64,000 nt of DNA from Actinomycetota bacterium (GCA_009701715.1 WLJO01000009.1:21932-85931), one strand, 5' to 3'; numbered from the stretch's first letter, positions 51,455 to 61,421 are shown. Translations and numbers: made by a program. Notes: generated by a model from the sequence alone, not told the origin.

Positions 51455-52981
51455 ATGAATACTGACTACTACTCGTCTGTCGTTGACATTGTTCGGGCGA
51501 GACGCTCCAGCGACCGACCGGCGATCGTCGACGGCGACCACCGCCTCAGCTATTCCGAACTCGATACGAGTTCGAACCGCGTGGCGCAGATGCTCCTGTC
51601 GCTCGGCATCGGATCGGGGGACCGGGTTGGCTTCCTCGGCAGGAACTGTGCCGAGTTCTTCGAACTGCTCTTCGGCGCCGCGAAATTGGGTGCCGTGGTG
51701 TGCGCCGTCAACTGGCGACTCTCCGCGGAGGAAGTTGCCTACGTGCTCGGCGACTCCGGGGCGGCAACGGTGATCGCACACGCAGAGTTTCTCCACGCGG
51801 TGCCGGCAGGCCTGCAGATCGTCGTGCTCGACGGCGAGGGCAACGACTCGTATCCCGCCCTACGGGATGCGGCACCGAACCTTGATCCCAACGGCACCCC
51901 TGCACCCGACGACACCTGGCTGCAGCTGTACTCGTCTGGCACCACGGGCCACCCCAAGGGCGTACTCATCACCTACGGCAACCTTGCGGCCTTCCTCGAC
52001 GCGGGCCTCGACGTAAACCACCTCGCACCAGAATCAGTGAGCCTGGTGGCACTGCCCGTCTTCCACATCGGCGGCACCGGATGGGCGATGCAAGGCCTCG
52101 CCAGCGGCGCGACGATCGTGCTGATGCGGGAGATGACGCCTGCGGGTGCGCTCCGTCTCGTCGGGCAACACCGGGTCACCCATTCGCTCTGGGTACCGAC
52201 GATGGTCCAGATGATCACCGTGTGCGATGAGCCCGCAGATGTCTCATCGATCGAGTTGATCATGTACGGGGCTGCACCGATCTCTGACACCACGCTCATC
52301 GAGGCGATCGAGCGCTTCGGCAATGTCTTTGTCGGTGCATACGGCCTCACCGAAACCTGCGGCCCTCTGGTGTTCCTTGCCGCGCAGGATCACGACCCGA
52401 GTGGTCCGCGGAGCCACCTCCTGCGCTCAGCAGGCCGGCCGGCTCTCAACACAGAACTGAAGGTGGTGGACCCAGCGACGCTGGAGGAACTACCCGACGG
52501 TACCGATGGCGAGATCCTCATCCGGAGCCCCCAGGTGATGGCTGGCTACTGGGGACTGTCGGGAGCCACTGCCTCGAGCATGGTCGATGACTGGCTCCGC
52601 ACGGGTGACATCGGCAACCTGCAGGACGGATACCTCTACGTGAACGACCGTCTGAAGGACATGATCATCAGCGGCGGCGAGAACGTGTACCCCGCAGAGG
52701 TGGAGAACGTCGTTGCGGCGCACCCTGCCGTTCTGGAGGTCGCGATCATCGGCGTGCCTCACGAGAAGTGGGGCGAGACCCCGATCGCGTTCGTGGTACT
52801 CCGCGCCGGCGAGACGGTCACCGAGGGGGAGTTCATCGCCTTCGGCCGGGAACGCCTCGCAGGCTTCAAGTGCCCGACAGCGGTGGTGTTCTGCGACGCA
52901 CTCCCGCGGAACGCGAGCGGCAAACTGCTCAAGCGTGAGCTGCGCGCCCCGTATTGGGAGGGGCTCACCCGCCGGGTATAG
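51455..52981 (+). CDS. AMP-dependent acyl-CoA synthetase/ligase
   Basis: A 508-residue ANL-superfamily enzyme that activates a carboxylic acid as its acyl-adenylate and then CoA thioester. Motifs: P-loop YSSGTTGHPKG, VGAYGLTETCGP (A5 region), DWLRTGDIGNLQDGYLYVNDRLKDMIISGGENVYPAEVE and the C-terminal NASGKLLKREL with the catalytic Lys. Its length fits medium- or long-chain fatty acid-CoA ligases and aryl-CoA ligases. It sits in a catabolic cluster; the acid is unknown. ATG 51455 (MNTDYYSSVVD) is chosen because the family sequence starts there. Confidence 0.93.
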   Translation: MNTDYYSSVVDIVRARRSSDRPAIVDGDHRLSYSELDTSSNRVAQMLLSLGIGSGDRVGFLGRNCAEFFELLFGAAKLGAVVCAVNWRLSAEEVAYVLGDSGAATVIAHAEFLHAVPAGLQIVVLDGEGNDSYPALRDAAPNLDPNGTPAPDDTWLQLYSSGTTGHPKGVLITYGNLAAFLDAGLDVNHLAPESVSLVALPVFHIGGTGWAMQGLASGATIVLMREMTPAGALRLVGQHRVTHSLWVPTMVQMITVCDEPADVSSIELIMYGAAPISDTTLIEAIERFGNVFVGAYGLTETCGPLVFLAAQDHDPSGPRSHLLRSAGRPALNTELKVVDPATLEELPDGTDGEILIRSPQVMAGYWGLSGATASSMVDDWLRTGDIGNLQDGYLYVNDRLKDMIISGGENVYPAEVENVVAAHPAVLEVAIIGVPHEKWGETPIAFVVLRAGETVTEGEFIAFGRERLAGFKCPTAVVFCDALPRNASGKLLKRELRAPYWEGLTRRV

Positions 52982-53004
52982 CCCCCGGACTTCGAGGGGC
53001 AGCG

Positions 53005-53466
53005 CTACTCCTGAGGAGCCGCCCGCGCGAGGTTCTCTAGCGTGACCTCCATGTTGCCACGGTTGTGCGTTGCGCGATCGGGAACACCGGAAATTACCCC
53101 GCCGATGACGCCGGCGAACTTGCCCCGGTGGTCTATCCAGGAGTGCGTCACGACACAGCCCGTTGCGGTCGGCTCGATGTCGTACACCCAGTCGCACCAG
53201 TTCTTCCCGAGCCCCATGAGGGCGAACGAGAAGGTACGGGGTGAGTCACACACCGTCACCTTGACCGAGGAGGACCACGACCGGCGACCGTTCCGGTTCT
53301 TTCCCTTGAACCGAGCGCCTACGGCAGGCCCGGCCGCGCCGCCGGTCCACACGCCCCCCTGATTCTCCGGGGACCACTCGCCCATGCGCGGGAGGTCGGT
53401 CACCATCGCCCACACCCGTTCCGGGGAGGCTGCGATTTCTCGGGTCACGGATACGGGGTTCGTCAT
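53005..53466 (-). CDS. SRPBCC (START-like) family protein
   Basis: A 153-residue protein with VTREIAASPERVWAMVTDLPRMGEWSPE, WTGGAAGPAVGARFKGKNRNG and the C-terminal GNMEVTLENLARAA, the layout of actinobacterial polyketide-cyclase/dehydratase-like START domains. These bind hydrophobic ligands; a specific role cannot be read. It is convergent with the acyl-CoA ligase gene and divergent from the DUF3556 gene. Confidence 0.85.
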   Translation of the reverse strand: MTNPVSVTREIAASPERVWAMVTDLPRMGEWSPENQGGVWTGGAAGPAVGARFKGKNRNGRRSWSSSVKVTVCDSPRTFSFALMGLGKNWCDWVYDIEPTATGCVVTHSWIDHRGKFAGVIGGVISGVPDRATHNRGNMEVTLENLARAAPQE

Positions 53467-53587
53467 TCGCGCAGTGTGTCGCACCCAGCGCGCCCGCGCT
53501 GGCCGACCCGGCCGGAACCACGGGTATGTGCCCCTCGTCACAGCCTCCGGACTAGGGTTCGGACCACAAGTCATCGGAGGGGCCACC

Positions 53588-55357
53588 ATGGGATTCAAGA
53601 CACCCGACTTTCCGCCGGTCGACCCGGCGACGTTCGGTCAGCAACCGAGGATGGAGCGCCTGCGACAGCTGACGCTCCACTGGGTGGACTACGGCTTCGG
53701 GACGCCGAAGATCGTCCACACGATCTACATCGCGAAACTCGTCGTTCTGCACGGCCTGCTGGGCGCATTCCTCGCGTGGATAACGTCCGACATCGGGTCG
53801 CTCGGCGACATCGCAACCTGGTGGCGCGAACCGATCTTCTACCAAAAGCTCGTCCTCTGGACCGTCTTCCTCGAGGCCCTCGGCATCGCCGGGGCATGGG
53901 GCATCCTCTGTGGCCACTTCAAACCGCAGACCGGTGCGTTCAAGTACTGGCTCAAGCCCGGAACGATCCGCCTGAATCCCTTCAAGTGGGTGCCCGGTAC
54001 GAACGGTGACAGCCGTACCGCGTTCGACGTATTTCTGTACGCGGGCATCCTCATCACTGCAGTGCTCTGTGTGGTCCTCCCCGGGGCACACAACGGTGAG
54101 CTCGCCGATACGTTCGCCCGGTACGGGTGGTCCACCCACGGCACGCTCATCTCGCCTGTGCTGCTCATCATCATGATGGCGTTCCTCGTCGTTGCCGGGC
54201 TGCGTGACAAGACGCTGTTCCTCGCAGCGCGCGGCGAGCAGTACGTGCCAGTGATGTTCTTCAGTGTGGTGTTCGGAACGATGGACATGATCGTCGCTCT
54301 GAAACTGCTGATCGTCCTCGTATGGGTCGGCGCCGCCATCTCCAAGATTGGCTACCACTTCAGCAACGTGGTCTCGCCGATGTTCAGCAATGCGCCCATC
54401 GTGGTATCGAGGCGCTTCAAGCGGAAGATGTACCGGAGCTTTCCCGAGGACCTCCGTCCGTCACACCTCACCAGCTTCTTTGCCCACATTGGCGGGAGCA
54501 TGCTCGAGTGTGGCGGCGCGTTGGTGCTGCTGTTCTCGACGAACCGCACGGTGACCATCATCGCAATCATCGCGATGCTCACCTTCCACCTCGTGATCAT
54601 CGGGATGTTCGCCCTCGCATCGCCTAACGAGTGGAACCTTCTGTTCGGGTTCACCACGGCCACGCTGTTCTGGAACTTCCCGGCCGAGAAGGGGTTCGGC
54701 ATCGGCGACATGTCGTCGTGGTGGGTGACGGTGCTCGTTATCGGCGGGCTGCTGTTCTTCCCGATTCTCGGCAACCTTGTTCCCGACAAGGTCTCGTTCC
54801 TCCCGTCGATGCGCCAGTACGCCGGCAACTGGGCATCGGCACAGTGGGCGTTTGCGCCCGGAGCCGAGGCGAAGATCGACGAGTTCATCGTGAAGGACTC
54901 GCCGCAGCAGCTCAAGCAACTCGAGGCCACCTATCCAACTGCTGTTGCCGAGATCGTCCTCGACCAAACGCTTGCGTGGCGCTCCATGCACAGCCAGGGT
55001 CGGGCGCTGTTCTCGCTCACCATGCGTCACCTTGGCGACAAGTGGGAGTCGTACAGCATTCGTGAGGCCGAGTTCGCCAACAACGCGGTGATCGGCTGGA
55101 ACTTCGGCGACGGCCACCTCCACCGCGAGGACCTCGTTGCCGCCATCCAGAAGCGATGCAACTTCGAGCCCGGAGAGTTCGTCGTGGCTTGGATCGAGTC
55201 CCAGGCAATCTTCTCGAAGGTGCAGAAGTACCGCATCATCGACGCAGCACTCGGCGTCGTAGAGCGCGGCTCCTACAAGGTGAAAGATGCCGTCAACGCG
55301 CAGCCATGGTTGCCCAACGGCCCGATCCCGATCAATGTGGAGTGGACCCGCTCCTGA
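53588..55357 (+). CDS. DUF3556 polytopic membrane protein
   Basis: A 589-residue protein with about ten hydrophobic segments in residues 45-400 (for example IYIAKLVVLHGLLGAFLAWIT and ILITAVLCVVLPGA) and a soluble C-terminal 200 residues. MGFKTPDFPPVDP and the HWVDYGFGTPKI start, plus RQYAGNWASAQWAF, are DUF3556 landmarks, a family largely confined to actinobacteria. A strong SD, GGAGGGG, precedes the ATG. Its position next to a SRPBCC protein and an acyl-CoA dehydrogenase suggests lipid or steroid metabolism, which is only an inference. Confidence 0.85.
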   Translation: MGFKTPDFPPVDPATFGQQPRMERLRQLTLHWVDYGFGTPKIVHTIYIAKLVVLHGLLGAFLAWITSDIGSLGDIATWWREPIFYQKLVLWTVFLEALGIAGAWGILCGHFKPQTGAFKYWLKPGTIRLNPFKWVPGTNGDSRTAFDVFLYAGILITAVLCVVLPGAHNGELADTFARYGWSTHGTLISPVLLIIMMAFLVVAGLRDKTLFLAARGEQYVPVMFFSVVFGTMDMIVALKLLIVLVWVGAAISKIGYHFSNVVSPMFSNAPIVVSRRFKRKMYRSFPEDLRPSHLTSFFAHIGGSMLECGGALVLLFSTNRTVTIIAIIAMLTFHLVIIGMFALASPNEWNLLFGFTTATLFWNFPAEKGFGIGDMSSWWVTVLVIGGLLFFPILGNLVPDKVSFLPSMRQYAGNWASAQWAFAPGAEAKIDEFIVKDSPQQLKQLEATYPTAVAEIVLDQTLAWRSMHSQGRALFSLTMRHLGDKWESYSIREAEFANNAVIGWNFGDGHLHREDLVAAIQKRCNFEPGEFVVAWIESQAIFSKVQKYRIIDAALGVVERGSYKVKDAVNAQPWLPNGPIPINVEWTRS

Positions 55358-55358
55358 G

Positions 55359-56573
55359 CTACTCGATGCGAAGGCCGGAGATCGCACGGGCGATCACCAA
55401 CTGCTGGATCTCCGATGTCCCTTCGAAGATCGTGTGGATCTTCGCGTCACGGTGCCAGCGCTCCACGGGGTATTCACGGGTGTAGCCGTTGCCGCCGAGG
55501 ATCTGAATGGCTTCCTGCGTGACCCACACGGCTACTTCGCTCGCCTTGTACTTGCTCATCGAACCTTCACCGTTCTTGTACCCGCCATTGCGCGCCAGCC
55601 ACGCAGCGCGCCAGATGAGCAGACGGCTGGCGTCGATCTCGGTGATCATGTTGGCGAGCTTGAAGGCAATGGACTGGTTCATGATGATCGGCTTGCCGAA
55701 GGCCACGCGCTCCTTGGCGTACTCGAGCGAGTACTCGTAGGCGGCACGGGCGATACCAATCGCCTGCGCGCCCACAGCCGGTCGTGTGGCCTCGAACGTT
55801 GCCATGGCCGGCTGCTTACCACCGCTGTGACCGGCCTCTTTGGCGCGCGCGAGCTTGGCATCGAGCTTCTCCTTGCCACCGAGCAGGCAGCGACCGGGGA
55901 TGCGGACATCGTCCAGGACCACTTCGCTGGTGTGCGATGCCTTGATGCCGTGCTTGGCGTACTTCTGCCCCATCGACAGTCCCTTCGTGCCCGGTGGCAC
56001 GACAAACGATGCCTGCCCGCGACCCTTCAGCGAAGGATCGACCGCAGCAACCACCACGTGGATATTGGCGATGCCGCCGTTGGTGATCCACGCCTTCGTA
56101 CCGTTGATCACCCACTCATCGTTGGCCTCGTCGTACACCGCACGTGTGCGCAGCGAGGACACGTCGGACCCGGCATCAGGCTCGCTCACGCAGAAGGCCC
56201 CGAGCCGAACGTCGTCCGCCGTGCCGTAGCACTGTGGCACCCACTCCATGATCTGCTCGGGCGTGCCGTTGCCCGAGATACCGGCCGCAGCAAGGCCGGA
56301 CCCCATGATGGCCATGCCGATCCCCGCATCACCCCAGAACAGTTCCTCGATCGCTACCGGGAGCGTGAGGCCGCTCTTGTCGCCGATGGCGTTCAGCATG
56401 AACTCGAAGCCGTACAGACCGATCTTGGCGGCCTCCTGGACGATCGGCCAAGGGAACTCCTCACGCTCGTCCCACTCGTGAGCGGCCGGCCGGATCACCT
56501 CCGCGGCAAACGTGTGGACCCAGTCCTGGATCTGCTGCTGGTCGTCATTCAGGGTGAGCGAGAACTCTGCCAT
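55359..56573 (-). CDS. Acyl-CoA dehydrogenase
   Basis: A 404-residue flavoenzyme of the ACAD fold. Landmarks: LTLNDDQQQIQDWVHTFAAEVIRP, FCVSEPDAGSDVSSL, WVINGTKAWITNGG, GQAIGIARAAYEYSLEYAKERVAFGKPI (in AVGAQAIGIARAA), and the C-terminal IFEGTSEIQQLVIARAI. It oxidises acyl-CoA to enoyl-CoA with FAD. TAACTT lies 6 bases before the ATG. It is convergent with the DUF3556 gene, with a 1-base gap. Confidence 0.94.
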   Translation of the reverse strand: MAEFSLTLNDDQQQIQDWVHTFAAEVIRPAAHEWDEREEFPWPIVQEAAKIGLYGFEFMLNAIGDKSGLTLPVAIEELFWGDAGIGMAIMGSGLAAAGISGNGTPEQIMEWVPQCYGTADDVRLGAFCVSEPDAGSDVSSLRTRAVYDEANDEWVINGTKAWITNGGIANIHVVVAAVDPSLKGRGQASFVVPPGTKGLSMGQKYAKHGIKASHTSEVVLDDVRIPGRCLLGGKEKLDAKLARAKEAGHSGGKQPAMATFEATRPAVGAQAIGIARAAYEYSLEYAKERVAFGKPIIMNQSIAFKLANMITEIDASRLLIWRAAWLARNGGYKNGEGSMSKYKASEVAVWVTQEAIQILGGNGYTREYPVERWHRDAKIHTIFEGTSEIQQLVIARAISGLRIE

Positions 56574-56579
56574 GCCCAG

Positions 56580-56585
56580 AAGTTA
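56580..56585 (-). promoter_or_regulatory. -10 box of leaderless acyl-CoA dehydrogenase gene
   Basis: TAACTT on the minus strand, 6 bases before the ATG at 56573. Confidence 0.5.
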
Positions 56586-56620
56586 CCGCCGGGTAGGTTC
56601 AACGCCACCCGGGTCCGGGA

Positions 56621-58819
56621 TCACTTGCGCGGACGCTTGGCGTGCTGCGCGGCGTCGACCGGAATGGCGAGCAACTGGTCCTTGATTGCGTCGTAGACGA
56701 TCTGCGCGCCCTGAGGCGTGTAGTGCACGCCGTCGTAGCGCAGCCACCAGTTCTTCGCGACCTTCTCGTCCGTACACCACACCTGCGGACCGTTGATGAA
56801 CGTGACGTTTGCCGGGTCCGCGGCAGCAACCTCGCGGAGCAGGTCATTGAGGCGGCGGGTGCGCGCGTCGTCGCCGCGCTCGGGGAACTCGAACGTTCCG
56901 GGCCCACCCGTGAAGTGCGGTCGGTAACAGGGCACCTCCAGCAGTGCGACCTTGGCACCCGTGGCGATCAGCGCGTCGATGCCCGAACGGAGGTTGCTCT
57001 TGAACGTCGAGTTGAACTCGGAACTCGCGAACACCACCGTGTCCTTGCCGTAGTCGATGTCGAACACATCCCACGCACCGAGGACAACGAGCGCGATCTC
57101 GGCCGCAGCCTTGCTGGCCTTGGTCGCCCAGCGGTTTGCCCAGTTCTTGCAGACGCGGAAGTCCCGTCCGGTCTTGCGCACCCCGACCGCAACACCGCGA
57201 CTGTTGATGCTGCACCCGCTCAACTGCCCGTCCACGAACCGCAGGGTCTTGCGGACGTTGCGAGGCGCGTTGCGCGCGAACGCGCCGGCCGTCGAGTCCC
57301 CGACGGCGATAACCCGGCGCGGCAGGGCCGGGAGCGTTGTGGTGGGTGCCGGTTCAGTGGTTGACACCGTGGGATCAGACCCGGCCGGCACCGACGTGGT
57401 CTGCGTTGCCCCCGAGGTGGTCGGCTCCGGTGGTTCCGACACAGCGGTGTCGGTGTCGGTTTCGAGCTCCGTCTCCGGATCGAGGGCGTCATCGGTGATC
57501 TCCGTGTCCGCGCCCGCTGCGGCAGCCCCGCCGGGACCGCCGACCCCGGGTGCCCGCACCACCACGAGCGCCACCACGAGAGCGGATAGGGCGAGTACCG
57601 AGCCGACCGTCGTGAGGGCCGCCCGTCGACGCAGCCGCGACAACAACCAGCCGGTGCGCACAGGGGTTTCGACGAAGCGGTAGCAGAGCTCTGACACCAA
57701 CGCCGTGGCCGGGATGCCGATGGCGAGCCGTACCAGGGTGGACCGACCCTCGAGGGGCCCGACAAAGATCGGCCAGTGCCAGATGTACAGGCCGTACGAG
57801 CGACGTCCGATGGCCGCCATCACCCGGTTGCCGAACAGTGCGCGCATGGCGCAAGCGCCAGGATGGACCGATGCAGCGATCGCGATCGCGCTGAGCACTG
57901 AAACGGCCGTGAGCCCACCACGGTAGAGGAACGCCGACTCGTTCGACAGCACGAGAGAGGCCACGACCACACCCGCCGTCGCGAGGAGCCCGAGCGCGTC
58001 GACCCGCGCCGAGCGCACCGGCTCCGCACCCTGCGCGTGTCGTCGCCACGGCGACCACACGATGGCAAGTCCTACCCCAATGAGGATGCCGCCCACACGG
58101 GTCACCGTGCTGAGGTAGGCCCAGTTCTGCCGGAGATCGTCGAGTTGAGCGCCCGTCTCGCCGAGGCGCTCGACCGGCCGATGCCAGACGATGACGAGCG
58201 CCACGACCGATGCAATCGCAGCGGGCAGCACCAGCCCGAGAAGCCGGCGGCGCTCCGGAGAACGACGGAGCACGAGCATCAGGAGCGGCGGGAACAGGAG
58301 GTAAAAGTGCTCCTCGACCGCCAGCGACCAAAGGTGTCGAAGCAGGTGGGGCACACCCTCGAAATAGCTGACCTTGCGGAACAGTTGTTGGAAGTTTGAG
58401 GTGTACGACACGGCGAACGGAATGTCGTGGCGCAGGTCCGAGAGATAGGCACGGCCCCACACCATCGCCCACACGGACGCAACAACAATCATCACCCAGA
58501 GGGCAGGGATGAGCCTGCGGAACCGTCGTCCCCAGAACTTGCCGAGCGCAATCGTTCCCGTGCGCTCCCGCTCCTCGAGCAGCAGTGTGGTGATCAGATA
58601 GCCCGAGACGACGAAGAACACCTCGACACCGAGGAAGCCACCATTGAAGAACCACGGCTTGGGAACCCCTGACGGAAGTGCGGCGTTGTGCACGACGCCC
58701 GCGTGATACAGGATCACCAGGGCAACACTGAGTGCCCGTAGACCGTCGAGTGAGGGCTGGTAGCCCATCCCGCGCGTGCTGCTGCCGGACGGAGCCGTGG
58801 TGCGTCCTGCGTCGCTCAT
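56621..58819 (-). CDS. Acyltransferase 3 (OafA-like) with C-terminal SGNH domain
   Basis: A 732-residue protein. The N-terminal half has about 10 transmembrane segments and the acyltransferase-3 motif GYQPSLDGLRALSVALVILYHAG, plus FFVVSGYLIT and SLAVEEHFYLLFP. A Thr/Pro/Glu-rich linker (EPEPTTSGATQTT-like, here around residues 450-500) leads to an extracellular SGNH hydrolase domain with GDST (nucleophile Ser) and DGVHYTPQG (catalytic Asp-x-x-His). OafA/YrhL-type enzymes O-acetylate cell-surface glycans. The substrate is unknown. Confidence 0.93.
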   Translation of the reverse strand: MSDAGRTTAPSGSSTRGMGYQPSLDGLRALSVALVILYHAGVVHNAALPSGVPKPWFFNGGFLGVEVFFVVSGYLITTLLLEERERTGTIALGKFWGRRFRRLIPALWVMIVVASVWAMVWGRAYLSDLRHDIPFAVSYTSNFQQLFRKVSYFEGVPHLLRHLWSLAVEEHFYLLFPPLLMLVLRRSPERRRLLGLVLPAAIASVVALVIVWHRPVERLGETGAQLDDLRQNWAYLSTVTRVGGILIGVGLAIVWSPWRRHAQGAEPVRSARVDALGLLATAGVVVASLVLSNESAFLYRGGLTAVSVLSAIAIAASVHPGACAMRALFGNRVMAAIGRRSYGLYIWHWPIFVGPLEGRSTLVRLAIGIPATALVSELCYRFVETPVRTGWLLSRLRRRAALTTVGSVLALSALVVALVVVRAPGVGGPGGAAAAGADTEITDDALDPETELETDTDTAVSEPPEPTTSGATQTTSVPAGSDPTVSTTEPAPTTTLPALPRRVIAVGDSTAGAFARNAPRNVRKTLRFVDGQLSGCSINSRGVAVGVRKTGRDFRVCKNWANRWATKASKAAAEIALVVLGAWDVFDIDYGKDTVVFASSEFNSTFKSNLRSGIDALIATGAKVALLEVPCYRPHFTGGPGTFEFPERGDDARTRRLNDLLREVAAADPANVTFINGPQVWCTDEKVAKNWWLRYDGVHYTPQGAQIVYDAIKDQLLAIPVDAAQHAKRPRK

Positions 58820-58826
58820 CCGACGG

Positions 58827-60041
58827 TCAGTTTGTCACCGGCACGTCTGCAGCACCGAGTGTGTGCTTGCGACTGCCACCGGGCTGTCCCAGCATCACCA
58901 CGAGTGCCACCGTGCACAGACCGGCACCGACGAGATACGGCGACGGGATCGCCACGTGCTCGAAGAGCACTCCGGCCATCACCGGCCCGATCACGCGGGC
59001 CACTGCCGAGATCCCCTGCTGGAACCCCAATGCCTCGCCCCGCTGGTGGTCCGGCACCCGACCGGTCACCACCAGGCTCAGGCTCGGCGTAACGAGGCCC
59101 TGTCCGACGGTGAGCAGGGCGAGCGCCGGCACGAGCACGGCCCACGACTCGGCAACGGCCAGCACGAGCAGGCCGAGGCCGTTGAGCAGCAGTCCGGTCT
59201 GGAGTGTCCGCGTCGAACCGAGCGCCCTCGTGACCGGCCGGACCATCGCACCCTGCACGACCGTGAGCAACAACCCGATCCCGATGAAGACGGTGGCAAC
59301 ACCGCCCTCCTTCAGCCCAAAGCGCTGCTTCGTGAGCAGGGCGAAGGTGGCCTCGAAGCCGGCGAAGGCGCACACCGCCACGAACGTCGCGAGCGCGATC
59401 CCCCACAGACGGTTCGCCCGCGCATCGCGCGGCGGGCGCTCGGTACGAACCGACCTCGGGCGCGTTTCGGGTACCCGTCGGATCGCGATCAGCGCGTTGA
59501 GCAGTGCAAGCCCGCCGGCCACGTAGAACGGAACGTGAGGCCCGCCAAGCGAGGCGAGGCCGCCAAGCGCGGGTCCGACGATAAAGCCGATCCCGAACGC
59601 CGCCCCGATCAAGCCAAGCGCTCTCGGTCGTTCCTCCGGCTCGACCATGTCGGTCACCGCACCCTGAGCGACAGCCACGCTCGCACCGCTCGCGCCGTCA
59701 AGTACCCGCGCGAGGAAGAGCAACCAGAGCACGTTCGCAGCACCCGTGAGAAAACTCGCTGCGGCGGTTCCGAACAACGAGAGGAGCAGAACCGGCTTGC
59801 GGCCGATGCGGTCCGACAGACGGCCGAGCAACGGGGCGCACACAAACTGAGCGAGCGAGAACGAGGCAAAGAGGAGCCCGACAGCGACACCGCCGGCCCC
59901 GAAGCGCTCGGCGTAACGCCCGAGGATCGGCACCACGATCCCGAAGCCGACGAGGTCGAGCGCGACCGTGCTCCAGATCACCCAGAATCCACGGGGAAGG
60001 GGTACGCGCTCTCGGCGCTCGGGTCGGTCTCGGCGGGGCAC
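58827..60041 (-). CDS. MFS transporter, TCR/Tet-like
   Basis: A 404-residue protein with 12 hydrophobic segments: STVALDLVGFGIVVPILGRYAERFG (helix 1), the motif A loop GRLSDRIGRKPVLLLSLFGT, and the helix 5 motif C-like GPALGGLASLGGPH. The pattern is that of tetracycline/multidrug exporters (DHA1). GTG 60041 (MPRRDRPERRERVPLP) is chosen because it lies 11 bases after the cysS stop. The longer reading frame runs into cysS and is shadow. The final tail is polar. Function as drug exporter is only likely. Confidence 0.9.
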   Translation of the reverse strand: MPRRDRPERRERVPLPRGFWVIWSTVALDLVGFGIVVPILGRYAERFGAGGVAVGLLFASFSLAQFVCAPLLGRLSDRIGRKPVLLLSLFGTAAASFLTGAANVLWLLFLARVLDGASGASVAVAQGAVTDMVEPEERPRALGLIGAAFGIGFIVGPALGGLASLGGPHVPFYVAGGLALLNALIAIRRVPETRPRSVRTERPPRDARANRLWGIALATFVAVCAFAGFEATFALLTKQRFGLKEGGVATVFIGIGLLLTVVQGAMVRPVTRALGSTRTLQTGLLLNGLGLLVLAVAESWAVLVPALALLTVGQGLVTPSLSLVVTGRVPDHQRGEALGFQQGISAVARVIGPVMAGVLFEHVAIPSPYLVGAGLCTVALVVMLGQPGGSRKHTLGAADVPVTN

Positions 60042-60052
60042 AGTGTCAGCGA

Positions 60053-61414
60053 TCAGCGGCGAACCGTAGTGCCCAGCTTGGTGGTCTCGACGATCCAGCC
60101 CCCAGCCTGCAGTTCGCCCCGCAGCGCGTCCGCGGCAGCAAAATCCTTCGCGGCCCTCGCAGCGTCGAGCGCCGCCGCCTTGGCAGTGATGTCCTCCGGC
60201 ACGTCCCCCGCAGCCTTGAGCACGAGGCCCACCGCTGAGCACATCTCCTGAACCGACGTGGCAAGGGCACCGGCAAGGCCGGCGTCGCCTGCATCCAGGG
60301 CAGCGTTGCCGCGTCGCACCGAGTCGAACAGGACAGCCATTGCCGTAGGGCTGTCAAGGTCGTTGTCCATGCGCTCGCGGAACTGCTCGATCACGGCTTG
60401 ATCCGGTGCAGCACCCAACGCAGCGCTCGCGGTACGTGCGGCGAACGAGTCAAGACCCGCGAGCGCGTTGACTGCTGCGTCGATGTTGTCCTGGCTGACG
60501 CGCACGGGCGACCGATAGTGCGTCTGCAGGAGGACCATTCGGTAGGCGCGGGGGTCGTAATGGTCGGTGAGGTCGAGGAGGTTCTCCACGTTGCCGATGC
60601 TCTTCGACATCTTCTCGCCCTCCGTGTCCACCACGAAGCCGTTGTGCATCCAGTGGTTCGCGAACCGCTTCCCGAGAGCAACAGCCTGCGCCCGCTCGTT
60701 CTCATGGTGCGGAAACTGGAGATCCTGGCCTCCGCAGTGCAGGTCGAAACCCTCTCCGAGCAGTTCGAGCGACATTACGACGCACTCACTGTGCCAACCC
60801 GGTCGTCCGTCGCCCCACGGTGAGGGCCAATTCGGTTCGCCCGGCTTCGCGAACTTCCACAGGGCAAAGTCCGCCGGGTTCCGCTTCTGTGCCGCGCCGA
60901 GCACCTCGCGCTCGCCACCACCGACCAGCATGTCCTCGAGCGACTGGTGGGCGAGCAGCCCGTAGTCCGGCACCGCCGACACCGCGAGGTAGACCCCGTC
61001 GTCGGTCGCGTAGGCGGCATCCTTCGCAACGAGCTCGGCGATCATCGCCACCATGGCGCCGACGAACTCGGTGGCGTGGGGGATGTCGGTCGGCCGCTCA
61101 ACGTTCAACGTCTCCATCGCCTTGAACCAGATGTTCTCGCACTTATGCGTGATCTCCTCCCACGGCCGGCCCTCCCGGGCGGCGCGGTCGATGATCTTGT
61201 CGTCGATGTCGGTGATGTTCGACACGAGCCGGACCGAGAGCCCTGTCCACTCGAGGTAGCGACGCAGGACGTCGTAGACGATCGTCGCCCGGCCGTGGCC
61301 GAGGTGCGGGGGGCCGTAGACGGTCGGCCCGCAAAGATAGATGCTCACCAGTCCGGGTTGGCGGAGTGCGAGTTCGCGCACCTCCTGGGTGGCGCTGTCG
61401 TACAGATGGAGCAC
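60053..61414 (-). CDS. cysS: Cysteinyl-tRNA synthetase
   Basis: A 453-residue class I aminoacyl-tRNA synthetase. The start GTG (LHLYDSATQEVREL) matches usual CysS N-termini; Cys28 (LCGPTVYG) is a zinc ligand, HLGH (37-40) is the HIGH motif, SNITDIDDKII is next, the zinc-binding LHCGGQDLQFPHHENE is present and KMSKS appears in EGEKMSKSIGN. A TAACCT box lies 7 bases before the GTG, supporting this start over ATG 61459, which would nearly touch the divergent valS start. The MFS gene follows 11 bases later. Confidence 0.95.
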   Translation of the reverse strand: MLHLYDSATQEVRELALRQPGLVSIYLCGPTVYGPPHLGHGRATIVYDVLRRYLEWTGLSVRLVSNITDIDDKIIDRAAREGRPWEEITHKCENIWFKAMETLNVERPTDIPHATEFVGAMVAMIAELVAKDAAYATDDGVYLAVSAVPDYGLLAHQSLEDMLVGGGEREVLGAAQKRNPADFALWKFAKPGEPNWPSPWGDGRPGWHSECVVMSLELLGEGFDLHCGGQDLQFPHHENERAQAVALGKRFANHWMHNGFVVDTEGEKMSKSIGNVENLLDLTDHYDPRAYRMVLLQTHYRSPVRVSQDNIDAAVNALAGLDSFAARTASAALGAAPDQAVIEQFRERMDNDLDSPTAMAVLFDSVRRGNAALDAGDAGLAGALATSVQEMCSAVGLVLKAAGDVPEDITAKAAALDAARAAKDFAAADALRGELQAGGWIVETTKLGTTVRR

Positions 61415-61421
61415 GTCGGAC

